A DNA stretch of 64,000 nucleotides from Nitrospira sp. (GTDB taxonomy: Bacteria > Nitrospirota > Nitrospiria > Nitrospirales > Nitrospiraceae). A program made the translations under genes and the position numbers. The stretch spans positions 2,215,577 to 2,279,576 of the forward strand of contig CP092079.1 of the NCBI GenBank assembly GCA_022226955.1, written 5' to 3'. The stretch's first letter is position 1. Every line of letters begins with the position of its first letter. This document shows positions 48,624 to 59,403 of the stretch, piece after piece. Under the pieces are notes generated by a model. It saw only the letters and a program-made list of their open reading frames with translations. It ran no database searches and was not told the DNA's origin.

Positions 48624-49161
48624 CGAGTACCTCAAACTCCTCTGATTCCGTTCGTCCTAGCAATCCTCTACCGGTAATTTCCAATCCATTGCCTACAATA
48701 CGGACCGGGTCATCAGTCTGAATGATCTTTGTCGCATCGGTCCATGCCAGGTGATTGGTATAAATCGTATAGCCGCTTCCCGTCGCAATGATCAGTGGAT
48801 CGGTTCGATTCTCCAGTACAAAGTTTTTTGTGGCTGTATCGAGTGCCCCTTCGTCTCCAAGAACCGTGACCTCTTTCCCTGCCGGTCCATAGAGCGTCAC
48901 TTCAACATTACTCAGAACTGCGCGCTTTTCCTGCTCAAATAAGCGCGCGTGCTTGGCCTGCACTCGCCACTGCACCACATCCCCTTTTGTCTGAGTAAAG
49001 GTAAAGTCTGAAATCTTTGCATCTGCGGTTTCAATAGCCCCTGGTGCAATAGGCTGACTCGTGGGAGCGGAATCTGCGTTCACAAACAACAGATAAATCA
49101 GAAATGCCGCCAGCGCACCACTCAATGTAAGAAGGCTTCGTCTGGCTAATACGCCCCACAT
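48589..49161 (-). CDS. lptC: LPS export protein LptC
   Basis: A 190-residue protein with one N-terminal membrane helix (LLTLSGALAAFLIYLLFVN) and an LptC beta-jellyroll (ISDFTFTQTKGDVVQWRVQAKHARL in part). It passes lipopolysaccharide from LptB2FG to LptA. It overlaps lptA by about 35 bp, and begins the lptC-lptA-lptB-rpoN-hpf-rapZ series. Confidence 0.88.
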   Translation of the reverse strand: MWGVLARRSLLTLSGALAAFLIYLLFVNADSAPTSQPIAPGAIETADAKISDFTFTQTKGDVVQWRVQAKHARLFEQEKRAVLSNVEVTLYGPAGKEVTVLGDEGALDTATKNFVLENRTDPLIIATGSGYTIYTNHLAWTDATKIIQTDDPVRIVGNGLEITGRGLLGRTESEEFEVLDDVHVDLVSGS

Positions 49162-49257
49162 GCATCACACTTAATGACTAGATAAACGAGACAAAATACT
49201 GGCACGATAGTAGCACTGAGGATCGGCCAAGTAAACGCCTGCATCTGGCAGAAACAG

Positions 49258-49294
49258 AAAGAGCCCCTCGCGCATGCCACGCGAGGGGCTCTTT
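49258..49294 (-). terminator. intrinsic terminator of the ribosomal protein operon
   Basis: A perfect 15-bp stem (AAAGAGCCCCTCGCG with its complement) and a 7-nt loop, 28 bp past the rplQ stop. The A/T ends of the stem supply a T-run in transcription. Confidence 0.85.
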
Positions 49295-49321
49295 CCGATT
49301 AACACAAGAACGTGTGTACGA

Positions 49322-49753
49322 CTAGGCAGAAGCTTCGGTTGATCCTGTAGGAGCCGTGGGGGCAGGAGCTGCGACCGCCTTAGAGGAAACCTTCTCCGCC
49401 ATCGTCACCAGCTCGATGGCGACCATTTCAGCTCCATCGCCGATGCGGCGCCGGGTCTTCACCATGCGGGTGTAGCCACCTTGGCGATCTTTGAATCGCC
49501 CTGCCACATCGCTAAACAGCTTTGAGACAACGTCTTTGCTTCGAATAAACGCCAGCGCGCGACGGCGAGCAGGCAACGTCCCTTCCTTACCAAGCGTAAT
49601 CATCCGATCGGTAAATCCACGGATCTCTTTGGCCTTGGCTTCAGTCGTCTCGATGCGCTCATGCTCTAAGAGCGAGGTCACGAGGCTCCGGAACAGCGCC
49701 CATCGATGTTTTGTCTGCCGGCCAAGTTGACGGCCTTTTTTTCTGTGTCGCAC
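49322..49753 (-). CDS. rplQ: 50S ribosomal protein L17
   Basis: A 143-residue L17; the conserved part is [22 protein letters not shown] and [22 protein letters not shown] Ala/Pro/Thr-rich tail of about 25 residues extends the C terminus. Binds 23S rRNA near the exit tunnel. Last gene of the operon, 21 bp after rpoA. Confidence 0.97.
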   Translation of the reverse strand: MRHRKKGRQLGRQTKHRWALFRSLVTSLLEHERIETTEAKAKEIRGFTDRMITLGKEGTLPARRRALAFIRSKDVVSKLFSDVAGRFKDRQGGYTRMVKTRRRIGDGAEMVAIELVTMAEKVSSKAVAAPAPTAPTGSTEASA

Positions 49754-49774
49754 AGCATTCCCCTTCGCTGAAAA

Positions 49775-50776
49775 TTACTCTGCCTGCGAACCCCCGCTGC
49801 TGGAGGATCCGGCTTCCACCTTTCCTCCCAACGTGAGCCCCATCTCCAACAAAATTTCCTTGATCTCATTCAGCGACTTCTTGCCGAAATTCTTCGTCTT
49901 GAGCATTTCGTTTTCGGTCTTCTGGACCAGATCACGAATGGTCTTGATGTTGGCATTCTTCAAGCAATTCGCTGCCCGGACGGAGAGCTCAAGCTCATTC
50001 ACGCTTCGAGAAAGATTCTTGTTCTCTTCGAGTTCCGATTCATCGTATCCCGCTTCGCGCTTCCCTTCGCCCCGCTCTTCGGGATTAATGAAGATGTCGA
50101 GATGGTCGCGCAAAATATTCGCCGCCGTCGACAGTGCATCGCGCGGACTGATGGTCGCGTCCGTCCAGATCTCCATCGTCAGCTTGTCATAATCGGTCAT
50201 ACGACCGACACGGGCATTTTCCACATGGAAGTTGACACGCTTGATGGGCGAAAAGACCGAATCGATCGCGATCACACCGATCGGCAATCCTTCTTCCTTA
50301 TTTCGCTCGGCCGGGACATAGCCGCGACCATGCTTGACTGTCATCTCAATATCAAGCGTTGCATCTTTATCAAGCGTCGCAATATGCAAGTCTGGTGTAA
50401 GGATGGTGACATCGGCATCGTGAATAATGTCCGATCCCTTTGCTTCTCCAGGCCCCTTCTTCCTCAAGCGAATCGTCTTAGGCTTATCCGTATGCAGCGC
50501 CAGGCGCAAGCTCTTGATGTTCAGAATAATTGACGTGACATCTTCCGTCACACCTGGGATCGTCGAAAACTCATGCAGAACGCCCTCAATCTTCACCGTC
50601 GTCACAGCCGCACCAGTCAGGGATGAGAGCAATACCCGGCGCAGAGAATTCCCGATCGTCGTTCCAAATCCACGCTCAAACGCCTCGGTGGTGAATCGAC
50701 CGAATACTGGGGAATTCGCATCCTTATCGACTTCAACCCGCATCGGGATCTGAAAGTCTTTCATCGCTTTAATCAT
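49775..50776 (-). CDS. rpoA: RNA polymerase subunit alpha
   Basis: A 333-residue alpha subunit. The N-terminal assembly domain has FERGFGTTIGNSLRRVLLSSLTG; the C-terminal domain, which binds UP elements and activators, has LELSVRAANCLKNANIKTIRDLVQ and LGLTLG. Normal length. Follows rpsD by 85 bp. Confidence 0.98.
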   Translation of the reverse strand: MIKAMKDFQIPMRVEVDKDANSPVFGRFTTEAFERGFGTTIGNSLRRVLLSSLTGAAVTTVKIEGVLHEFSTIPGVTEDVTSIILNIKSLRLALHTDKPKTIRLRKKGPGEAKGSDIIHDADVTILTPDLHIATLDKDATLDIEMTVKHGRGYVPAERNKEEGLPIGVIAIDSVFSPIKRVNFHVENARVGRMTDYDKLTMEIWTDATISPRDALSTAANILRDHLDIFINPEERGEGKREAGYDESELEENKNLSRSVNELELSVRAANCLKNANIKTIRDLVQKTENEMLKTKNFGKKSLNEIKEILLEMGLTLGGKVEAGSSSSGGSQAE

Positions 50777-50861
50777 GACTCCCCCTTCACAACCATCGAG
50801 TGACCAGCATACCGCTAGGGAGGATGCAGAAACGTAGACTGCTCCCTACCGGCCCACAGTA

Positions 50862-51488
50862 CTATCGAGAATACAATTCGACGACCATCTGCTCGTTGAC
50901 CGGCAGCGTGATCTGTTCCTTTGTCGGCAAGGCGCGAACCGTCCCCTTGAGCGCACCCTTATCGAGGTCTAACCAATCAGGAATTCCTCGCCCATCGACA
51001 CCTTCCAGTGACGATTGAATGGAAAGCAAGTTCCGGCTTCGCTCACGCACTTGAATCACATCCCCGGTCTTAACGGTGGCTCCGGCCACGTTAATTTTCT
51101 TGCCGTTCATGGTCAAGTGCCCGTGGCTGACGATCTGACGCGCTTGCTTACGCGAGGCTCCAAATCCAAGACGATAGGCGACATTGTCCAACCGGCATTC
51201 CAGCAATCGCAACAACGCATCGCCGGTGACACCCGATTGCCGTTCTGCCTTTTCAAACAGGCCACGAAATTGGCATTCTTGCAATCCGTAGATTCTCCGC
51301 AATTTTTGCTTCTCGCGCAATTGCAGACTATAGTCTGAATTCCTGGGGCGCCCCTGACCGTGCTGGCCCGGAGGATAACTCCGCCGCTCGATGGCACACT
51401 TTTCAGTCATGCACCGCGTGCCCTTCAAAAAGAGCTTCTCGCCTTCGCGCCGACAGAGACGGCAAACTGGACCCCGATACTTAGCCAC
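50862..51488 (-). CDS. rpsD: 30S ribosomal protein S4 (zinc-type)
   Basis: A 208-residue S4. GTG start at 51488 (AKYRGPVCRLCRREG) with GGAGG 8 nt upstream; the frame continues upstream without a site. The N terminus keeps four cysteines (CRLC...CMTEKC), the zinc-binding form. S4 organises 16S rRNA folding and in many bacteria represses this operon. Confidence 0.96.
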   Translation of the reverse strand: MAKYRGPVCRLCRREGEKLFLKGTRCMTEKCAIERRSYPPGQHGQGRPRNSDYSLQLREKQKLRRIYGLQECQFRGLFEKAERQSGVTGDALLRLLECRLDNVAYRLGFGASRKQARQIVSHGHLTMNGKKINVAGATVKTGDVIQVRERSRNLLSIQSSLEGVDGRGIPDWLDLDKGALKGTVRALPTKEQITLPVNEQMVVELYSR

Positions 51489-51566
51489 TGCATTACCTCC
51501 GGTTACAGGGCGCCTGAATTCTGGCGCCAACATTGCTTCAGAATCGAACTTTGACGCGCCTCTCGG

Positions 51567-51950
51567 CTACACACGCCTGCGCTTCGGCGGGCGGCAGCCG
51601 TTGTGAGGAATCGGGGTAACATCGCGAATAAGATTAATGCGCAGGCCAGCGGCTTGGAGCGAGCGAATGGCTGACTCACGGCCAGCCCCAGGCCCATTCA
51701 CATACACATCAATTTGACGCATGCCGCTCTCCATCGCTTTGCGAGCCGCCGCTTCGCCGGCGCGCTGCGCTGCAAACGGAGTGCTCTTGCGAGAGCCTTT
51801 AAACCCCTGATTTCCAGAGCTGGCCCAGACGACCGTATTGCCGCCCATATCCGTAATGGTGACGATCGTATTATTGAAGGAGGCCTGGACATGTGCCACC
51901 CCGGCCTGAACAATCCGGCGTTCCTTCTTCTTCCCCTTCTTCACACTCAT
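51567..51950 (-). CDS. rpsK: 30S ribosomal protein S11
   Basis: A 127-residue S11 with [21 protein letters not shown] and [14 protein letters not shown]; ends [13 protein letters not shown]. The ATG at 51950 has GAAGGAG 5 nt upstream. Part of the 30S platform; between rpsM and rpsD as usual. Confidence 0.98.
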   Translation of the reverse strand: MSVKKGKKKERRIVQAGVAHVQASFNNTIVTITDMGGNTVVWASSGNQGFKGSRKSTPFAAQRAGEAAARKAMESGMRQIDVYVNGPGAGRESAIRSLQAAGLRINLIRDVTPIPHNGCRPPKRRRV

Positions 51951-51989
51951 AGACACTCCTTCACTTCAGAGCACGAGCGATCTGCTCGA

Positions 51990-52370
51990 TTATCTGGCTG
52001 TCGGTTTCGGTTTGCTTGTCACGCCAGCGCGCCGGCCCTTCCGCGTTCTGGCATTGGTCTTCGTGCGCTGGCCCCGCACCGGCAAGCCCTTTCGATGGCG
52101 AAGACCGCGATAGGTCCCGGTATCGATCAGTCGCTTGATGTTCAGGGACGTTTCCTTGCGAAGATCTCCCTCCACACGATGATCGCGATCAATGATTTCT
52201 CTGAGCTTGACGATTTTATCTTCACTCAGGTCCTTGATCCGAATTGAGCCATCGACGCCAGCCTTTCGCAAAATCTCTCGTGCGGCGGCTCGTCCAATTC
52301 CATAGATGTACGTGAGACCGATATCGGTCCGCTTTTCTCTTGGCAAATCGATGCCTGCGATGCGCGCCAT
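51990..52370 (-). CDS. rpsM: 30S ribosomal protein S13
   Basis: A 126-residue S13: [30 protein letters not shown] start, [26 protein letters not shown]-terminal tail. Contacts the 50S subunit and tRNAs in the head. Follows rpmJ. Confidence 0.98.
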   Translation of the reverse strand: MARIAGIDLPREKRTDIGLTYIYGIGRAAAREILRKAGVDGSIRIKDLSEDKIVKLREIIDRDHRVEGDLRKETSLNIKRLIDTGTYRGLRHRKGLPVRGQRTKTNARTRKGRRAGVTSKPKPTAR

Positions 52371-52424
52371 GATCTCTCCTCTTTCCTAATCCTCTAAACG
52401 AGCACAACCCTGCCTTGCTCGGTA

Positions 52425-52538
52425 TTATCCTTGACGCTGCTTATGCCTGGGGTTTTCACATAAAATCCGCACCACACCCCGGCGACGAACGACCATGCAC
52501 TTGGCACAGATGGGCTTCACTGATGACTTTACTTTCAT
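52425..52538 (-). CDS. rpmJ: 50S ribosomal protein L36
   Basis: A 37-residue protein, [19 protein letters not shown] at the start and [11 protein letters not shown] at the end, with the C-C-C-H zinc set (CAKC, C, H). It lies in its conserved place between infA and rpsM. Confidence 0.96.
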   Translation of the reverse strand: MKVKSSVKPICAKCMVVRRRGVVRILCENPRHKQRQG

Positions 52539-52556
52539 GACGCGTCAGCGCTCCTA

Positions 52557-52775
52557 CTACTTGAAACGGTAAGTGATTCGGCCTCTCGTCAAATCGTATG
52601 GAGACATCTCCACCGTGACTTTGTCGCCTGGAAGAATTCGGATAAAGTGCATCCGCATTTTTCCAGAAATATGCGCGAGAAGAATATGACCATTATCAAG
52701 CTTCACACGAAACATGGCGTTGGGTAATGTCTCCGCTACCGTGCCCTGTATTTCGATAATGTCTTCTTTTCCCAC
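52557..52775 (-). CDS. infA: translation initiation factor IF-1
   Basis: A 72-residue OB-fold protein, [53 protein letters not shown]; exact family length. Blocks the A site during initiation. 18 bp before rpmJ. Confidence 0.98.
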   Translation of the reverse strand: MGKEDIIEIQGTVAETLPNAMFRVKLDNGHILLAHISGKMRMHFIRILPGDKVTVEMSPYDLTRGRITYRFK

Positions 52776-52808
52776 GTACTCCCATTCCTCTATCTGTCAA
52801 TGCCGAAC

Positions 52809-53573
52809 CTAGACGGCTGCTTGCACTCTCTGACTGAGTACCAACGCCGGTCCCGTCGGTTGAATTGCTATTGTATGCTCAAAGTGAGCTGAAAGGCTAC
52901 CGTCAGCTGTCACCGCCGTCCAGCGATCCTCAAGCACACGTACCGCACTTCCGCCCATATTGACCATCGGTTCGATCGCGAGCACCATCCCGTACTGCAA
53001 CCGCGGCCCCTGCCCAGCCTTTCCATAGTTGGGAACCTGGGGCTCTTCATGAAGTTGACGGCCGATGCCGTGGCCAACAAACTCTGTCACGACTGAATAC
53101 CCGGCTGCTTCAACGTGGCGCTGCACCGCATGAGAAATATCGGTTAACCGATTACCGACAACCGCCTTTTCAATGCCAAGATCGAGCGCCTCTTGAGTCA
53201 CCTGAATCAAGCGAGCCGCAGACTCGCTGGTTTCTCCGACCGCCACAGTCACGGCTGAGTCGCCGTAAAAGCCGCCGACAATGGCCCCTAGATCTAGGCC
53301 GATAATATCGCCGTCCTTCAGTTTCCGTTTCGACGGAATACCATGAACCACCTGCTCATTGACTGACGCACACAACGTCTTCGGGTAACTGCGGTATCCT
53401 TTAAATGCTGGAATAGCCCCACGATCACGAATTGCTTGCTCTGCAATACGGTCAAGATCGTCCGTTGTCATTCCAGGCCGTACAGCCTTTTTTACAACTT
53501 CAAGCGCTTCAGCAACTACCTTCGATGCCTGAGCCATCACATCGATTTCTGCAGGCGTCTTCAGGATGATCAT
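52809..53573 (-). CDS. map: methionine aminopeptidase, type I
   Basis: A 254-residue metallo-aminopeptidase. Metal ligands: Asp in IGLDLGAIVGGFYGDSA (two), His in GHGIGRQLHEEP, Glu in VLAIEPMVN and HFEHTIAI. Removes initiator methionine. The start overlaps the adk stop by 4 bp. Confidence 0.97.
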   Translation of the reverse strand: MIILKTPAEIDVMAQASKVVAEALEVVKKAVRPGMTTDDLDRIAEQAIRDRGAIPAFKGYRSYPKTLCASVNEQVVHGIPSKRKLKDGDIIGLDLGAIVGGFYGDSAVTVAVGETSESAARLIQVTQEALDLGIEKAVVGNRLTDISHAVQRHVEAAGYSVVTEFVGHGIGRQLHEEPQVPNYGKAGQGPRLQYGMVLAIEPMVNMGGSAVRVLEDRWTAVTADGSLSAHFEHTIAIQPTGPALVLSQRVQAAV

Positions 53574-54226
53574 GCGTTCTTATATGGCGTCAGCGCTTTC
53601 GTCAGAGTCAAGTACACGCTGTCCACTGCACCGGCCCCATCAAGATTGGTCAACACCCTCTGCCGGTCATAGTAATCGATCAATGGCGCCGTCTGCTCTT
53701 CATAGACTTTCAAACGAGTCTCAATGGCTTCGCGCTTGTCGTCACTCCGCTGCACAAGCCCTTCCCCGCATCGATCGCACCGATCACTTACTTTTGGCGG
53801 GGCAAAGTCTACATGAAACGTCGCCTGGCATTTCGGACAACTGCGCCGCCCACTGAGCCGCTTCACCACATCTTCACGCGACACTTGAAAGTTAATCACC
53901 CGATCAAGGCGAATATTCCTCTGCGAAAGAACCTTTCCCAGCTCTTCAGCTTGAGGCACAGTCCTCGGAAATCCATCGAGCACAAATCCACCGGCACAAC
54001 TCGGATCACTCAATTTATCGCGAACCAAGCCGATTACAACCGAGTCAGGCACCAGCTTGCCCTGATCCATATAGCTCTTGGCATCTTTTCCAAGCGCCGT
54101 CTGGGCTCGAACCGCTTCTCTGAGGAGATCGCCGGTTGAGATTTTGGCTATTCCATACTGAGCGGCTACCTTCTCAGCCTGCGTGCCCTTCCCTACACCT
54201 GGAGCTCCAAGAAAAACAAGCCGCAT
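53570..54226 (-). CDS. adk: adenylate kinase (zinc-type)
   Basis: A 218-residue kinase. P-loop GAPGVGKGT, ISTGDLLR, FVLDGFPRTVPQAE. The LID domain carries four cysteines (CPKC...CDRC), the zinc-structured form. Balances AMP, ADP and ATP. 6 bp after secY. Confidence 0.97.
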   Translation of the reverse strand: MRLVFLGAPGVGKGTQAEKVAAQYGIAKISTGDLLREAVRAQTALGKDAKSYMDQGKLVPDSVVIGLVRDKLSDPSCAGGFVLDGFPRTVPQAEELGKVLSQRNIRLDRVINFQVSREDVVKRLSGRRSCPKCQATFHVDFAPPKVSDRCDRCGEGLVQRSDDKREAIETRLKVYEEQTAPLIDYYDRQRVLTNLDGAGAVDSVYLTLTKALTPYKNA

Positions 54227-54232
54227 TGCCGA

Positions 54233-55552
54233 TTACCCATTCCTGCCACGTAGTGGAGCCATCCCTTTTCCAAGAAAGCCTTCGTAGTTGCGCATCAGCA
54301 TATGAGATTCGATCTGCTGAGCGGTATCCAACCCGACTCCGATGACAATCAAGAGCGACGTACCGCCGAAGTAAAACGGTACATTCATCTTATAGATCAA
54401 GAATTCTGGAATCACGCATACAATGGCGAGATAGATAGCCCCGGCAAACGTGATCTTTGTCAGCACATTATAGATGTAGTCAGACGTTCTTTGCCCAGGC
54501 CTAATCCCTGGAACAAATCCACCATACTTCTTCATGTTGTCAGCCATATCGACAGGATTTAAAACCACGGCGGTATAGAAGAAACAGAAGAACAAAATGA
54601 GCCCAACGTAGATGAGCGTATACAGCAATGAACCAGGCGCGAGCTGCGAACCGATCGCTTTTATCCAGGGAGTCTCAAAAAATCCCGCAATTGTTGCCGG
54701 GAATGCAATAATCGACGAGGCAAAGATCGGAGGAATGACGCCAGCCGTATTGATCTTCAGTGGGATATGCGTACTTTGCCCGCCAAAAACACGGCGGCCA
54801 ACGACACGCTTTGCATACTGAACAGGAATCTTTCGGCGCCCGCTTTCAAGAAACACAATCGCGGCCACTACAGTGACCATCAACAACGCCAAGGCTACCA
54901 ACAGAATAATATTGAGCTGTCCGATTTTATACAGATCGAAGGTCTGAACAACTGCCGCAGGAAGGCGCGCGACAATTCCAGAGAAAATGATGAGCGAAAT
55001 TCCATTGCCGATGCCACGCTCAGTAATTTGCTCACCGAGCCACATGAGAAAACCAGTGCCCGCCGTCAGCGTAATAACCGTCATCAGCCGAAACGCCCAG
55101 CCTCCGCTTAATACGAAGGCGCCTTGATTCATTTGCTCAAGGCCAACCGCAATGCCAAAGCCTTGAATCAACGCAATCCCAATCGTGCCGAAACGGGTGT
55201 ATTGGATAATTTTCTTACGACCGCGCTCCCCCTCCTTTGAAAGTTTAGAGAGATGCGGAACGACTACGGTCAGCAACTGAAGGATGATGGACGCGCTGAT
55301 GTAGGGCATAATGCCCAACGCAAAGATCGTCAGCCTGGAAAGCGATCCGCCCGAGAAGATATCCAGAAACCCGAGGAGGGCACCGCCCTGCTTCGCCAAA
55401 AACTCGGAGAGTGCATCGCCATTGATACCTGGAGTAGGAATGTGTGCTCCCACTCGATACACAACGAGCATCCCCAGCGTAAACAGGACGCGAGTCCGTA
55501 GCTCTGGGATCTTAAAAATATTCTGAAAGCTAGTAAAAAGTCGCTCAAGCAC
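54233..55552 (-). CDS. secY: protein translocase subunit SecY
   Basis: A 439-residue, ten-helix translocon pore with the plug region [13 protein letters not shown] segment [26 protein letters not shown] and [21 protein letters not shown]. The GTG at 55552 overlaps the rplO stop and has GAGGT 8 nt upstream; the frame extends inside rplO. Moves unfolded proteins across the inner membrane with SecEG and SecA. Confidence 0.96.
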   Translation of the reverse strand: MLERLFTSFQNIFKIPELRTRVLFTLGMLVVYRVGAHIPTPGINGDALSEFLAKQGGALLGFLDIFSGGSLSRLTIFALGIMPYISASIILQLLTVVVPHLSKLSKEGERGRKKIIQYTRFGTIGIALIQGFGIAVGLEQMNQGAFVLSGGWAFRLMTVITLTAGTGFLMWLGEQITERGIGNGISLIIFSGIVARLPAAVVQTFDLYKIGQLNIILLVALALLMVTVVAAIVFLESGRRKIPVQYAKRVVGRRVFGGQSTHIPLKINTAGVIPPIFASSIIAFPATIAGFFETPWIKAIGSQLAPGSLLYTLIYVGLILFFCFFYTAVVLNPVDMADNMKKYGGFVPGIRPGQRTSDYIYNVLTKITFAGAIYLAIVCVIPEFLIYKMNVPFYFGGTSLLIVIGVGLDTAQQIESHMLMRNYEGFLGKGMAPLRGRNG

Positions 55553-55994
55553 CGCCGATAACCTCAACTCGACCACCGGCAGCTTGGATCTTGGCCTTGG
55601 CTGACTCACTGAACTTATGCGCCTGAATGACTAATGGCTTAGTCAGCTCTCCGTTACCCAAAATCTTAATCTGGAGGCGCTTGCGCTTAACTAATCCCGC
55701 ATCGACCAATGCCTGGGGAGTCACTGTTGAAGGACCGGTCCAGGTTTCAAAACTTTTCAGATTCAGAACGTTATATTCAGTCCTAAATGGATTCGTGAAC
55801 CCAAATTTCGGCAAACGGCGAACCAGCGGCATTTGACCGCCTTCAAATCCAGGCCGCTTCCCACCGCCAGAGCGCGCCTTAATACCCTTATGCCCCTTCG
55901 TCGCAGTCTTTCCATGGCCAGACCCTGGACCGCGACCGATTCTCTTCCGTCTTTTCTTCGCACCCCGCGCCGGGGATAAATCGTGCAGATTCAT
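55545..55994 (-). CDS. rplO: 50S ribosomal protein L15
   Basis: A 149-residue L15: [22 protein letters not shown] start, [35 protein letters not shown]. Overlaps secY and rpmD by a few bases at its ends. Confidence 0.97.
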   Translation of the reverse strand: MNLHDLSPARGAKKRRKRIGRGPGSGHGKTATKGHKGIKARSGGGKRPGFEGGQMPLVRRLPKFGFTNPFRTEYNVLNLKSFETWTGPSTVTPQALVDAGLVKRKRLQIKILGNGELTKPLVIQAHKFSESAKAKIQAAGGRVEVIGGA

Positions 55995-56209
55995 GGTTTC
56001 CCTACCTCAAGCAGATAGCCCACTTTTTTAATCAACCCACGAACCTGTGGGGTATCAGGATGAACGGCTGTTTGCCGAATGTGGCGAAGGCCGAGCCCGC
56101 GCAACACAAGTCTATGCGTCTGCGGTGTCCCAATCGGGCTCCTCCGCAGAGTTACACGAACAGCCTGAACCGTAGACGTTGCGGCCTTATCAGTTTTTGC
56201 AGCAGCCAT
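55991..56209 (-). CDS. rpmD: 50S ribosomal protein L30
   Basis: A 72-residue L30 with a 14-residue Lys/Thr/Ala-rich N-terminal extension over the common 58-60; core [25 protein letters not shown]. Its ATG overlaps the rpsE stop by one base. Confidence 0.96.
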   Translation of the reverse strand: MAAAKTDKAATSTVQAVRVTLRRSPIGTPQTHRLVLRGLGLRHIRQTAVHPDTPQVRGLIKKVGYLLEVGKP

Positions 56210-56718
56210 TATGCACTCGCCCTTTCAAGTCGCTCTCCGGCAGCCTCTCGCCGAAGCCTGAGCACGTCCTCAGGATTGCGGAGCTGTCCAAGGCCTGCCA
56301 ACGTCGCTCGAACGGTATTGAAGGGATTGCCGCGCCCAAGCGTCTTGGCAATGATGTTATGCACACCAACCGCTTCAACGACGGCACGCACAGCGCCTCC
56401 GGCAATAATCCCGGTACCATCGACGGCAGGCTTCAAGAGGACATGCTCGGCACCGAACAACCCATGCACATCGTGGGGAATTGTCCCACCCTTGAGCGAC
56501 ACATGAACAAGATTTTTCTTGGCCTGCTCGACAGCCTTGGAAATCGCCACCGGCACTTCAGCGGCCTTCCCCTTCCCAATGCCCACCCAGCCATGGCCAT
56601 CACCGACCACCACCAGGGCGCAGAAATTAAATCGCTTGCCGCCTTTCACAACCTTGGCCACCCGGTTGATAAAGACAACCTTGTCTTTCAGATTCAATTC
56701 GTCTGGATTAACTCGCAC
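56209..56718 (-). CDS. rpsE: 30S ribosomal protein S5
   Basis: A 169-residue S5: [21 protein letters not shown] start region, [33 protein letters not shown]. Sits at the mRNA entry and maintains accuracy. Confidence 0.98.
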   Translation of the reverse strand: MRVNPDELNLKDKVVFINRVAKVVKGGKRFNFCALVVVGDGHGWVGIGKGKAAEVPVAISKAVEQAKKNLVHVSLKGGTIPHDVHGLFGAEHVLLKPAVDGTGIIAGGAVRAVVEAVGVHNIIAKTLGRGNPFNTVRATLAGLGQLRNPEDVLRLRREAAGERLERASA

Positions 56719-56777
56719 GCAATTCCTCTCTTCTTCCTTCCCACCAACAACAGGCAGGACTCACAGGAGTGAGCGTT

Positions 56778-57143
56778 CTAAAACTGGAGACCGCCCTCAC
56801 GCGAGGCTTCGGCAAGGGCTTTAATTCGACCATGATATAGACGTCCGCCGCGATCAAACACGACGGTCAGCACATTCGCAGCCTTTGCCCGATCGGCCAA
56901 CAGCTTCCCAACCGCCTTTGCGGCTTCCATGCTGCCGGTAGACTTCAGGGTCTTCCTCAGATCCTTATCAAGCGACGAGGCAGCCACCAAAGTTGACCCA
57001 TTTAAATCGTTGATCACCTGCGCGTAAATATGCGCACGGCTTCGAAACACATTGAGCCGTGGACGCTCGGTGGTTCCAATAATGCGCTTGCGGACGCGCT
57101 GCCTTCGCTGTTCGAGTTGTCTGGATTTTTCTGCTGTGTTCAT
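56778..57143 (-). CDS. rplR: 50S ribosomal protein L18
   Basis: A 121-residue L18: [59 protein letters not shown]. Binds 5S rRNA with L5. 59 bp before rpsE, 8 bp after rplF. Confidence 0.98.
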   Translation of the reverse strand: MNTAEKSRQLEQRRQRVRKRIIGTTERPRLNVFRSRAHIYAQVINDLNGSTLVAASSLDKDLRKTLKSTGSMEAAKAVGKLLADRAKAANVLTVVFDRGGRLYHGRIKALAEASREGGLQF

Positions 57144-57151
57144 CGTCGCCT

Positions 57152-57688
57152 CTATTTCCCAGTCTTTCCTTCTTTTTTACGCAAGACCTCGCCCATAAAC
57201 CGGACACCCTTTTGCTTATACACATCCGGTGGCTTGATCGCGCGCAAATCTGCCGCTACCTGACCGACTAATCGCTTATCGAATCCCTTAACATTGATGA
57301 GAGTCTGCTTGTCGACCTTAACCTCAATGCCGGCTGGGACCTGAAAAAGCACAGGATTGATATACCCGACATTGAAGCTCATCGTTTTTCCCTGGAGAGC
57401 CACCTTGTAACCAACCCCAGTGATCTCCAACGAACGCTCATACCCCTTCGAGACGCCAAGAATCATGTTGCTCAATTCAGCGCGAGCCAAACCATGAAGA
57501 GCACGGACATTGCGGTCATCGCTTGAGCGATTGACGGACAGCTGACCATTCTCAACCACGGCACCAAGCCCCTCTTCCAGAGGCCAATCCATTTTACCCA
57601 ACGGTCCCTTGATCGAAACCTTTGAGCCAACCACTTTCACTTCTACTCCCGCAGGAATAGCAATCGGCATTTTCCCAATCCGCGACAT
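57152..57688 (-). CDS. rplF: 50S ribosomal protein L6
   Basis: A 178-residue L6: [17 protein letters not shown] start at 57688 (frame open to 57739 inside rpsH), [20 protein letters not shown], ending [16 protein letters not shown]. Two-domain RNA binder near the factor-binding site. Confidence 0.97.
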   Translation of the reverse strand: MSRIGKMPIAIPAGVEVKVVGSKVSIKGPLGKMDWPLEEGLGAVVENGQLSVNRSSDDRNVRALHGLARAELSNMILGVSKGYERSLEITGVGYKVALQGKTMSFNVGYINPVLFQVPAGIEVKVDKQTLINVKGFDKRLVGQVAADLRAIKPPDVYKQKGVRFMGEVLRKKEGKTGK

Positions 57689-57713
57689 GTTCTCTTCCTT
57701 GTCCTTTACGCTG

Positions 57714-58109
57714 CTACCAGACTGAGCACAACACTTCACCGCCCAAGCCGTTTTTCCGCGATTCCTGGTCGGTCATGATTCCCTTGGACGTCGACAATAT
57801 CGCCATCCCGATTCCGTTTTTGACTTTGGCGATATCCTTACTGCTGACATAGACGCGACGGCCAGGCTTGCTGATCCGCTGCAAACCCGTGATCATCGGC
57901 TGACCTTCATTGACATAGCGCATTTGAACCGTAAACACCGGGTGCCCATCCTCCACGGCATCGGCAATGTCATGCACATAGCCCTCTTGCTTAAGAAGTT
58001 CGAGGATGGCGCGCTTGAGCTTGGAGGCAGGGACAGACACTGTATCATGACGGCGCTGCGAGCCGTTTCGGAGTCGAACAAGAAGATCGCTAATTGGATC
58101 AGTCAACAT
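57714..58109 (-). CDS. rpsH: 30S ribosomal protein S8
   Basis: A 131-residue S8: MLTDPISDLLVRLRNGSQRR, LLKQEGYVHDI, GMAILSTSKGIMTDQESRK, ending GGEVLCSVW. Central 16S-binding protein and, in E. coli, repressor of the spc operon. Confidence 0.98.
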   Translation of the reverse strand: MLTDPISDLLVRLRNGSQRRHDTVSVPASKLKRAILELLKQEGYVHDIADAVEDGHPVFTVQMRYVNEGQPMITGLQRISKPGRRVYVSSKDIAKVKNGIGMAILSTSKGIMTDQESRKNGLGGEVLCSVW

Positions 58110-58155
58110 GCTATTCCCTTTTCTTTCCGGTCCTAATATCTCAGAGCTACCGCCA

Positions 58156-58341
58156 CTACCAACTGGACTTGCGCACGCCAGGGATGTCCCCGCGGAGGCT
58201 CAAGAGACGGAAACAAATTCTGCACATTTGGAAGCGAGTCAAAAAGCCATGCACCCTACCACATAACGGACAACGATTGTAGGATCGGCAGGCGAATTTT
58301 GGCTTTTTTGCCGATTTATTCCGTAGCGCTAAACGTGACAC
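58156..58341 (-). CDS. rpsN: 30S ribosomal protein S14, zinc type (S14Z)
   Basis: A 61-residue S14 with CPLC and CRIC zinc pairs, the short zinc-containing version; ends LRGDIPGVRKSSW. The long zinc-free form is about 100 residues. Lies between rplE and rpsH, 46 bp before the latter. Confidence 0.97.
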   Translation of the reverse strand: MSRLALRNKSAKKPKFACRSYNRCPLCGRVHGFLTRFQMCRICFRLLSLRGDIPGVRKSSW

Positions 58342-58383
58342 ATGAACTCCTTCTGCTCGGTTGCGTGCGTAGGCCTGACATCC

Positions 58384-59037
58384 CTATGCCCGAAACGGCA
58401 TTCCAAGATGCTTCAACAAGGCCTTCCCCTCGTCATTCGTTCTTGCTGTCGTGACGATGGTGATATCCATGCCATGGATGGACGCCACTTCGTCATACTT
58501 GATTTCAGGAAATATCAACTGCTCTTTCACGCCAAGCGTGTAGTTGCCACGGCCATCGAACGCTTTCTGCGAGACACCGCGAAAATCGCGAATGCGCGGC
58601 AACGCCAAGGTCACGAGCCGGTCGAAAAATTCATACATGCGCCTGCTTCGCAACGTGACCTTCGCACCAATCGGAAGTCCCTGCCTGAGCTTGAATCCGG
58701 CAATCGCCTTCTTCGCTCTCGTCACGACAGGCTTTTGCCCGGTAATGGTGCCCAGTTCGGTGACTGCGCTCTCAAGCAACTTCACGTTTTGAATGGCTTC
58801 ACCCATTCCAACGTTGAGAACGATGCGTTCCAACTTGGGAACCTGCATCACGTTCTTATACCCGAACTCTTTCATGAGTGCCGGGACAACCTTCTCCTGA
58901 TAGACATCGCGAAGTCGCGGCTTAAAACTAGACTCATGACTGTTATCGTCTAATTGCTTAGGCGCAGCCTCAACGTCCTTCTTCGAGGACTTCTTCTCCG
59001 ACGGCTTGCCTGCTTTACCTTTTTCAACCTTCGCCAT
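58384..59037 (-). CDS. rplE: 50S ribosomal protein L5 with basic N-terminal extension
   Basis: A 217-residue L5; the usual is about 180. The core starts near residue 40 ([21 protein letters not shown]) and keeps [30 protein letters not shown] and [10 protein letters not shown]. The first 38 residues are Lys/Ser/Glu-rich. Binds 5S rRNA. The start at 59037 is the only ATG with a good site (GAGGAGC). Confidence 0.96.
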   Translation of the reverse strand: MAKVEKGKAGKPSEKKSSKKDVEAAPKQLDDNSHESSFKPRLRDVYQEKVVPALMKEFGYKNVMQVPKLERIVLNVGMGEAIQNVKLLESAVTELGTITGQKPVVTRAKKAIAGFKLRQGLPIGAKVTLRSRRMYEFFDRLVTLALPRIRDFRGVSQKAFDGRGNYTLGVKEQLIFPEIKYDEVASIHGMDITIVTTARTNDEGKALLKHLGMPFRA

Positions 59038-59052
59038 TCCGTGCTCCTCAGA

Positions 59053-59397
59053 CTACTCGAACGTCTCGTTCGATTTCTTACTAAACCGTGCCCGCCGACC
59101 GTCCGCCAGCGTACGAATACCAACGCGAGTCGGCTTTTGCGTCACCGGACAGAGATACATGACATTGGAAATCGGCAGCGGGGCCTCTCGCTCAAGAATT
59201 CCGCCCTGCTTGACCTTTTGATTCGGCTTCGTGTGACGCTTGATGACGTTCAGCTTTTCCACAATCACCTTGCCGGCCGTGAGATCGACAGACAAGACCT
59301 TCCCGGACTTTCCCCGCTCACGTCCAGTAATCACCACGACCGTATCGCCTTTTCGAATTCTGCTTTTCCGAAGTGCTTGCACGACAACCCCCACCAC
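59053..59397 (-). CDS. rplX: 50S ribosomal protein L24
   Basis: A 114-residue L24: [27 protein letters not shown] (KOW motif) in part, [18 protein letters not shown]. Assembly initiator. 15 bp before rplE. Confidence 0.97.
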   Translation of the reverse strand: MVGVVVQALRKSRIRKGDTVVVITGRERGKSGKVLSVDLTAGKVIVEKLNVIKRHTKPNQKVKQGGILEREAPLPISNVMYLCPVTQKPTRVGIRTLADGRRARFSKKSNETFE

Positions 59398-59403
59398 GTA
59401 TCC